A stretch of 64,000 bases of DNA from Paratinospora sagittata (taxonomy: Eukaryota; Streptophyta; Magnoliopsida; Ranunculales; Menispermaceae): assembly GCA_035771175.1 (NCBI GenBank), contig JAYMFD010001095.1:519001-583000 (forward strand). Direction: 5' to 3'. This document shows positions 57,496 through 64,000 of this stretch, piece after piece (position 1 is the stretch's first letter; every line of letters begins with the position of its first letter). Under the pieces are notes generated by a model. That model saw only the letters and a list, made by a program, of their open reading frames with translations. It was not told the DNA's origin and searched no databases. Both the position numbers and the translations under genes were made by a program.

Positions 57496-58857
57496 ATGGC
57501 TTCTTCTTTAACTTCATTATTTTCACACCCATTTTCTTCCATCTTCTTGATCATCTTCATCATCTTCTCCTCGTCTCTTACTCAAGCTCTCGTCCCCCGT
57601 TCTAAGACATTCAAGTTCATCAATGAAGGTGAACTCGGCGATGAAATCACAGAAAATGATGCAAGCTACCGTATCTTGAAAATTTTTGCCGACCCCTTCA
57701 TTCTTTGCTTCTACAACACCACTCCTAATGCTTACACCCTTGGCTTACGCATGGGAGGCGCTCTTTCTGAATCGTTTTTTCGATGGGCTTGGGATGCAAA
57801 TCCCGGCAACCCAGTTCGCGAAAAGGCCACTCTAACATTCGGCCGAGACGGCAATCTTGTTCTTGCTGATTCCGATGGTCGCGTAGCTTGGCAAACTGGA
57901 ACGGCTAACAAAGGTGTTGTTGATCTTAAGCTTCTTTCTAATGGGAATTTAGTTCTTCTTGATGTTCGAGGCCGGTTTGTTTGGCAGAGTTTCGACTACC
58001 CTGTAGACACACTTTTAGTGGGTCAGGCACTGCGTGCTAATGGCCCTAACAAGCTTACCAGCTGGGTCATGAACCGTGATGGATCATTATCAGAAGGGCC
58101 TTACAGCCTTGTTTTGGAGAAGAGAAGTTTAGGGTTGTATCTTAAGAGCAAAAACTCTCCAAAACCTCTTCTTTACTACCAATATGGTGAGTGGCCTGAT
58201 CCTGAGTCTATATCTTTGTCAAAAGTGGTTTTCAACAGTGCACCTGAGAGTGGTGAAACTTATGCTTATGAGTTAAGATATGATTTGTATGATCAGAACA
58301 ATTCATCATCTCCCTATAGGACTTCCTACCTAACAAGACCAAAGTACAATAGCACCTTGTCAATGTTTAGATTGGAAGGAGATGGAAATATTAAGATTTA
58401 TACTTATTATGACAAGGTTAAATGGGGATCTTGGGAGGTGACTTACACTTTATATGGTGGAGCAGACCAAAGTGCTTGCAGGTCACCTACAAAATGTGGG
58501 TCTTTAGGGCTTTGTGAGAATGGTCAGTGTGTTGCTTGCCCTAAGCCACAAGGGTTGGTGGGATGGAGTGAAGCTACTTGCAAGCCTCCAAAGCTTCCTC
58601 CGTGCAAGAACGGAAGCAATTATAATAAGGTGGATTATTATAAAGTGGAGGGAGTTGAGCATTTCACCAGTGCTGTAACAGAGGGTGAAGGGCCCATGAA
58701 GGTTGGTGAGTGTAGGGCCAAGTGTGACAAGGATTGTGGGTGTTCAGGGTTTTTTTACAGGAGAGAGTCATCCAAGTGCTTGCTAGTTCCTGAACTGGGC
58801 ACTCTCAATAAAGTCTATTATCAACCTTATGTGGCTTACATCAAGAAGGCCAAGTAG
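57496..58857 (+). CDS. EP1-like secreted bulb-lectin/PAN glycoprotein (EP1-iii), intact
   Basis: 453 residues, no introns; ATG 57496 is the first ATG after the TATA box. Signal peptide ~1-31 (FSSIFLIIFIIFSSSLTQA). Bulb-type (mannose-binding-like) lectin region ~65-190, with FGRDGNLVLADSDGRVAWQT and LLSNGNLVLLDVRGRFVWQS. The canonical QxDxNxVxY sugar sites are not strictly kept. An S-locus-like middle is followed by a Cys-rich EGF-like stretch (~335-380; CGSLGLCENGQC) and a PAN/apple-type domain to the end (~390-450; CRAKCDKDCGCSGFFYRRE). Potential N-glycosylation sites include NTT, NSS, NST and NGS. It has no membrane anchor or kinase, so an apoplastic/cell-wall glycoprotein is expected. Relatives are carrot EP1 and Arabidopsis GNA/apple-domain lectins (At1g78850 type), one of which is reported to bind a purple acid phosphatase. 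The exact ligand here is unknown. Confidence 0.93.
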   Translation: MASSLTSLFSHPFSSIFLIIFIIFSSSLTQALVPRSKTFKFINEGELGDEITENDASYRILKIFADPFILCFYNTTPNAYTLGLRMGGALSESFFRWAWDANPGNPVREKATLTFGRDGNLVLADSDGRVAWQTGTANKGVVDLKLLSNGNLVLLDVRGRFVWQSFDYPVDTLLVGQALRANGPNKLTSWVMNRDGSLSEGPYSLVLEKRSLGLYLKSKNSPKPLLYYQYGEWPDPESISLSKVVFNSAPESGETYAYELRYDLYDQNNSSSPYRTSYLTRPKYNSTLSMFRLEGDGNIKIYTYYDKVKWGSWEVTYTLYGGADQSACRSPTKCGSLGLCENGQCVACPKPQGLVGWSEATCKPPKLPPCKNGSNYNKVDYYKVEGVEHFTSAVTEGEGPMKVGECRAKCDKDCGCSGFFYRRESSKCLLVPELGTLNKVYYQPYVAYIKKAK

Positions 58858-60991
58858 ATTTAATTAATTTGGTTCTTAATTATATTTGTTAATTTGTCTG
58901 CTATATAAATTGATGTCAAGTTTAATCCTCAAGGAATAATTGCAAATTTGCAAGTAGTTTAATGACTAGGACTTTTGTAATTTGTTGGAGGTTATGAAGA
59001 GTTTTGTCTCCTCTTTATTATTGTATTGTACTGTGTGATTTTTAATAAATATATTTGTATTGTTTGCAATATATATATATAGTACTGCTTTTAATTTGCT
59101 TTTCACCCAGAAATATCACTGTGAATTTTTATCATGGTTTTATATATGGTGGTATAGAGTAGTACTTAAAGACCAAGATTATGCTTTAATAGTCGAACTT
59201 AATATGTTGGCTTTAACCCAACTAGCTAATGATCTATTTATTTATTTATTTTGATTTCGATTTTCTAGATCAACTTCATATATAAAGAGAGAATGAAAGT
59301 GCAAGCTTAATGAGAATATGAGATGAAGGATATGTTTATGAAATCCTTTAGAAGGGCGAAAATAAATATTGCATGTATCAATTACAAAATGGGTAAATAA
59401 TTAATTAATCTCAGGGTAAAAGGAGCACTAATTATAAAAGTGAAATTAAGCTAAACGTGAGAGGAGGAGACATCTTATACTCTCACTATATAATTGGAAG
59501 ATCAACAACTTTTTATTCTATTTTCAGTATATATATATAAGAGGGGATAGTATATTTCACTATAAATAAATAAAATAAAAAATAAAAAAATAAAAAAGAA
59601 GAAGAAAAAAACAGGGGGTTTTATAGGTTTATCGAAGATGGGCCTTAAATTAAGAGTGTATGTGATTTTCAAAAACGTTGGGCCCTTACTGCATTTAATT
59701 TAAAAACAGTTTTTAAAAATAAGTTTTAAGAAAGTTGTTTTAAGGATTTAAAAAAAAAACAAGAAAAATATCTTTTTGTAGTATTCTTGTTTCCTTCACA
59801 AATTTTAAAATTGAGTTTTTAACAATTTTGAGTTTCTTGAAAATATTTCAACAAAACAAGTTTTAATTTCAATTAATGAATCTTGAATTTAAAAATAAAA
59901 ATAAAAATAATTGTTTTTGAATTGCATATCAAATGGGGTCTTAACTTTTCATGCATGCCATTCAACTAATAAAAAGTACAAAATTTTAATTAAAAAGTCA
60001 TGAAAGTGTGAGCTAACTATTTCGCTATGATGCTAAAATAATTATTAACACTATTCAAGGTATCAAGTATTATGTATTAATGGTTTTTTCTTGAAGTACT
60101 AATCATATTACAGTAGATAATTCAAGAAAGTTGATTACATATACCCAGAATTACCCTTTGGTTTGAAATTTAAAAACTCTTTTTATGCATTATAAATTTG
60201 AAAAACATGTAAAGCTTGTTTGGTTGGCTAGACTGAAAATAAATTAAACTTTTTGAATTTTAACATAGGAAACAGGTTTTTTTTAGAACAAAAAGTCATT
60301 TCCTAAATTTTTACTTTTTGAATTATATTGTAGTTTTTTAATCCTCAACCGAACCCAGCAAAACTTTTAAATCATATAACATTAACATTTTTTTCGTTTT
60401 TGGAGGTGCAAATTTGCAATTTTGAAAAAGAAAATTACTTTAAGTACGCTGGCTACCAACGTCATTTTCTGACGTTTGCATTCAGCTCTCTTAAATGTTT
60501 TGAAAATTTCACAGCATCATCAACTTCCAACAAAGAGTGGGTGCTAGCCTAAGGAGCGTATCTTTAGCATTACTCTTTGAGAAAACTTTTCATCCTCTGC
60601 CACACCAGGTTATGACATTAGGACGTGAATGTTTTGGAAATAAGCAAATATGCTTGCAGAAGTGTGAACACGACACCTTCAAAGTAAAACTACTCTAATA
60701 ACATGTTAAAACTACTTAATTGAAAAGCAGTAATTAAATAAGAGCCCAACTATATAGCAAATGAAGGTAGATAGATATAATTAACACTAGCTAGCTAGGC
60801 CACATTTCCAGCTTATTCATGCCCTTCTCAATGCCAGCCATCATGGAGGAGCATTATCTTCTAATTAAAAAGCGTAATTAATTAATAATAAATCATAGCC
60901 AAAGCACCCAAATAATAATAATAATAATAATAATAATGTAACAAGCGATTGAAAGAGAGGCGTTATTATCGGTTAATTTGAATCAAACCTT
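58858..60991. other. Downstream and intergenic region of EP1-iii / EP1-iv
   Basis: The 3' UTR ends near polyadenylation-type AATAAA-like runs (59044). 59228-59520 is paralogous to 55640-55806 and 56499-56590 and shows the MITE-empty site. The remainder is AT-rich, with an A-rich stretch at 59565-59610 and an (AAT)n microsatellite at 60911-60937. No gene was recognised. Confidence 0.65.
60911..60937. repeat. (AAT)n microsatellite
   Basis: Nine AAT units, about 55 bp upstream of the EP1-iv TATA box. Confidence 0.95.
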
Positions 60992-60999
60992 TATAAATA
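60992..60999 (+). promoter_or_regulatory. TATA box of EP1-iv
   Basis: TATAAATA, 69 bp before the ATG. No paired W-box cores like those of EP1-ii and EP1-iii were seen nearby. Confidence 0.75.
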
Positions 61000-61068
61000 C
61001 ACTTCCTTTGCTCCCTTCTCCTCGCAACATAACTTGATTGAAAATTAGAGTTAACAAAGGCTCCATCA

Positions 61069-61368
61069 ATGGCTTCTTCTTCAACTTCATTATTATCACT
61101 CCCATTTTCTTCCATCTTCCTCATCCTCATCTTCTCCTTCTCTCTAACTTAAGCCATCGTCCCCCCTTCCAAGACATTCAAGTTGATAAACCAAGGTGAA
61201 TTCGGAGAATACATCTCCGAGTACCACGCAAGCTACCGTATCTTACCCATTTTCGCCTTCCCTTTCACTCTATGCTTCTACAACACTACTCCTAATGCCT
61301 TCACACTTGACTTACGAATGGGCAGCCCTCGTTCTGAATCACTTCTCCTATGGGTTTGGGACGCAAAT
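61069..61368 (+). pseudogene. EP1-like glycoprotein, 5' fragment (EP1-iv)
   Basis: The start MASSSTSLLSLPFSSIF is followed by a hydrophobic signal peptide that runs into an in-frame TAA at 61150-61152. EP1-iii has CAA (Gln) there. Past the stop the frame is open and family-like (FKLINQGEFGEY, LCFYNTTPNAF, SPRSESLLLWVWDAN). It ends at codon 100, where a family-A LTR in reverse begins (61369). The rest of the gene is probably beyond the right edge or lost. With both a stop and an insertion it is a pseudogene. Confidence 0.92.
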
Positions 61369-61448
61369 TATCACGACGCCCCTGACGTAGGCTGACGTCA
61401 TGACCGGCACAATATATTATACACTGTACATACTCATATACAGTATAC
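61369..61448 (-). repeat. Terminal ~80 bp of a family-A LTR (reverse)
   Basis: tatcacgacgcccctgacg is the complement of the LTR A end (gtcgtgaca with the terminal CA mutated) and continues to catatacagtata. It ends where family-B LTR sequence starts, sharing a few bases (cagta) with both. It is the outer edge of the A3 element that broke EP1-iv. Confidence 0.85.
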
Positions 61449-62731
61449 AGTATTTTTGATTAATAGAATGGTTTATGTATGAGAACTATGCATTAGAGGC
61501 CTAAGTCATGTGATTTGAGTTGAATGATGGGATTAGATGGAATTTAGGCATATTGTTTATATGTGGGCTGATTTAGGGTTGATGTGTAATGTTTATATGA
61601 TTGAGCATAGAAATTGATGTATGGTAGGATATTGATGTATGTTTCAGGATCTTGATTGGGTTGATTCGGTTTGGTGGTCGTGTGTGGTTAAATACTCTCG
61701 TGAGGCTTGGTTGTAAGTAGACTTCATTTATGATTATATCTTTTATGTCATCATATCACTTATATATATTGTATGTTGAAAGCATGAATGTGTTCTAATG
61801 TTTTGAATGATGCATTGATTTGAGAAAACCTTATGACTTTGGTTGGGCCCATCTATCTGGCTAATAGGGGGACTTAACCTTGTCATAGGAGGGTTTTAGG
61901 AAAGGAAATGATTGGGGTCAACGGCACAGTGAAATAGACGTGTGCTAGTAACCCAAATAAACATGATTGGGATCAACGGTACGGTTAAATAGACGTGCAC
62001 TAGTAACCCAATGCATGTGGAATGTGGATCCAAATTGATAAGCTTTTACTTGCATCGAACTTATTATAAATGTTTGATATCTATATGTTATGAGCTTTTA
62101 AATCATGCTACACATTGACATGCATACATGATATTTATTGATGAGTATTGATAGCATATCTGAATTCTATTCACTGGGCACCGTTGGCTCACCCTCATTT
62201 TCCTCTTTCAGGTCCTTCTGTCCCGAATAAGGGCAAAGGAGTAGTTATATCTTGAGGGTCTTGCCTGCGAGAGAATCCAAAGCCTCGATGTGAGTTGAGA
62301 GGCATTTTGATTGAACTGTGTTTTAAATTATGAAGTATTATATTTTGGATTATGTAATTATAACACTTACCACATTGTAGTATGGGTGAGTTGGGACTTG
62401 TTAGATAGACCATGTGGGCATATGACAGTTTTTATTTGTACCCACAATTTTGGACTTTATGTGTATGTCAATTTTAATGGACTGTAGGGATTATGATTTT
62501 ATTTATGGTTCATTTTTATGGATTATCCATTGTCTTTGATGATTAATACGGTGGGTAGTTTTGTTTAGTACCTTTTAATATTATGTCGTTGTTTGAGATA
62601 AGGCTCGTAGGGTCTCAACCACCTCACGGGAGTTGAGGAGTGGTCGGAGATGCCTACGCCGGGCGTCCCGCCCCGGCATTCCGCATGTCATTCCCTGCGG
62701 GGTTGGTGGTCTGGGGCGCGGGGTCGCCACA
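61449..62731 (+). repeat. 3' 1.28 kb of a family-B LTR
   Basis: Collinear with 18229-19508, ~95% similar, including the 55-bp duplication (about 61905-62015), the LTR motif (62172-62194) and the terminal ggtcgccaca. The 5' 1.7 kb of the LTR and any internal region are absent. No primer site follows. Confidence 0.9.
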
Positions 62732-64000
62732 AAGTCCATAATCTTTCATACTGATATCATACTTGTCTCATCATAAATCTTACTCTCTGAATATGAGTAT
62801 CAATTAGCTGCACATGCATCCGAGCACAAAGATCAACACATGGAGTAATAGAGGGTACACTCATACCTGTAACTCTCACTCACAAACAATCTCCATTTAT
62901 GGCTAACTGATAGTTACTACTCCAGTTTCAGCCTGTTTCCTGCTCAATGCCTCAGCAACATATTGGCCTTTCCCTGGATAATAATGCAATATAAAATCAC
63001 ATCCTTCGGAAATTCTTGCCACATTTATTACCTCATATTCAGTTTCTTTCCGTTCAAATAATTACTTCAGACTCTTAAAATCTGAAGATAATGTGACCTT
63101 TTTATTATAAAGGCAATGCTCTCATCAATGCAAACTAACTATCACCAAATTTTTATTCACTCTCAGGATAGTTATTCTTGTGCACTACCAAATATCTGGA
63201 GGCAGAAGTAATTAACCTATTCTTGTGGAGCAATTCAAAATCCAGATCTGAGCGTGATATTCATCAATCACAATTACTTCCAGGTTCTGAAAATAATAAT
63301 AACATTTAAGACTATGAGACCTTTCCCATGCACAATGGTCCACACATTATATAGCATTCATTTGGCTTAGTTTCGTGAGTGGAACAAATAGCTTCAAGGA
63401 TCTTTCCACATACAATACTAGAGAACTTCTGATTGCCATCATTTAAATTAGTTTTAACAGTTCTATGATCACTTTGACCTTCCTAGCATCCTTAAAGATA
63501 CTATTTAAACTAGTCCCGTGATTCAAAAATTCTTATCTTAATTATATTCAAAACTCATATTCACCGAGCTTGGCACTCAATAGGTGCTCTCTCAGTGACT
63601 ACAAGATAATTTCGAGGTGCTATTCATGCTCCTCTCATTTCTTGAGGCAATTGCATATCTCATCATCGAAGACTATGTAATAATCAAGATATGGTTCATA
63701 TACCCACTGCATCAAGCCTATAAACGTGATTGACACATGAATCAAAGTTACCAAAATTGCATAATATCCATATCTTGTCTTACACCAGTCTGCATTACAT
63801 CCTTTTCTCGAATTCTTAACTGATGGTGCCTAGATCTCATAATGATCCTTAAAGAAAATTTGGCTCCATTTAGTTACTCGAATTCGACCATCTATCCATG
63901 GTAAATTTTTTTATTGTTACCCTACTCAATTAACAGTAATTCATACTTAAACATAGGTCACTATACCTTCTTTCCATATTAGCACAACTGCTCTCCAAGA
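62732..64000 (-). mobile_element. Element A3: reversed internal fragment of decayed family A
   Basis: The complement matches A internal sequence from about 9430 down to about 8190 (for example agtttctttccgttcaaata at 63041, and an RT relic near 63650-63830). It shares A and A2 lesions, including FDD in place of FIDD and loss of PFG. It has no palindromic element at about 63165, so that site is empty. It continues beyond the window. Confidence 0.87.

Overview
The window is nuclear DNA of a flowering plant, most likely a dicot. The evidence is the AT-rich intergenic DNA, TATA-box promoters, a small tandem family of secreted EP1-like bulb-lectin/PAN glycoprotein genes, and dense nesting of Ty3/gypsy chromovirus (Tekay/Del-type) LTR retrotransposons, a CACTA transposon and a hAT-type MITE. 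No bacterial, organellar or CRISPR content was seen.

Host genes. Four EP1-like copies can be recognised, and only one is intact. EP1-iii (57496-58857, +) is complete. EP1-ii (34683-35995, +) is full length except for a single-base deletion near 35118. EP1-i (3516-3771, -) is only the 3' end and was cut by a mobile element. EP1-iv (61069-61368, +) is only the 5' end; it has an in-frame stop at codon 28 and was cut by a retrotransposon LTR. EP1-ii and EP1-iii each have a TATA box about 65 bp upstream of the ATG and a pair of W-box cores upstream of that.

Left part (1-32893). A partial LTR (family E, 1-2330) is followed by EP1-i. EP1-i was hit by a palindromic 0.5-kb element, which was itself split by element A (3807-12633, 5-bp TSD CTACC). 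Element A is a recently inserted retroelement with almost identical LTRs but a decayed pol. Next come two tandem family-B elements sharing one LTR (12832-19508 and 16551-23069), a truncated reverse-strand family-C element (C', 23070-29172), and a second decayed A copy (29173-32893). That A copy carries an intact 504-bp copy of the palindromic element (31692-32195, TSD ATAAC).

Middle part (36237-55279). One CACTA transposon (TIR CACTACAAGA, 3-bp TSD AAC) lies just downstream of EP1-ii. It contains a degraded solo LTR (D, 37961-40520) and a complete but mutated family-C retrotransposon (42967-54547, TSD AAAAA).

Right part (55280-64000). This holds duplicated EP1 downstream flank with a 0.7-kb hAT-like MITE (55807-56498), then EP1-iii, a long AT-rich spacer, EP1-iv, and a mosaic of A-LTR, B-LTR and reversed A-internal fragments to the window end.

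Almost all long open frames outside EP1 are gag/pol of chromoviruses or are low-complexity or antisense shadows.
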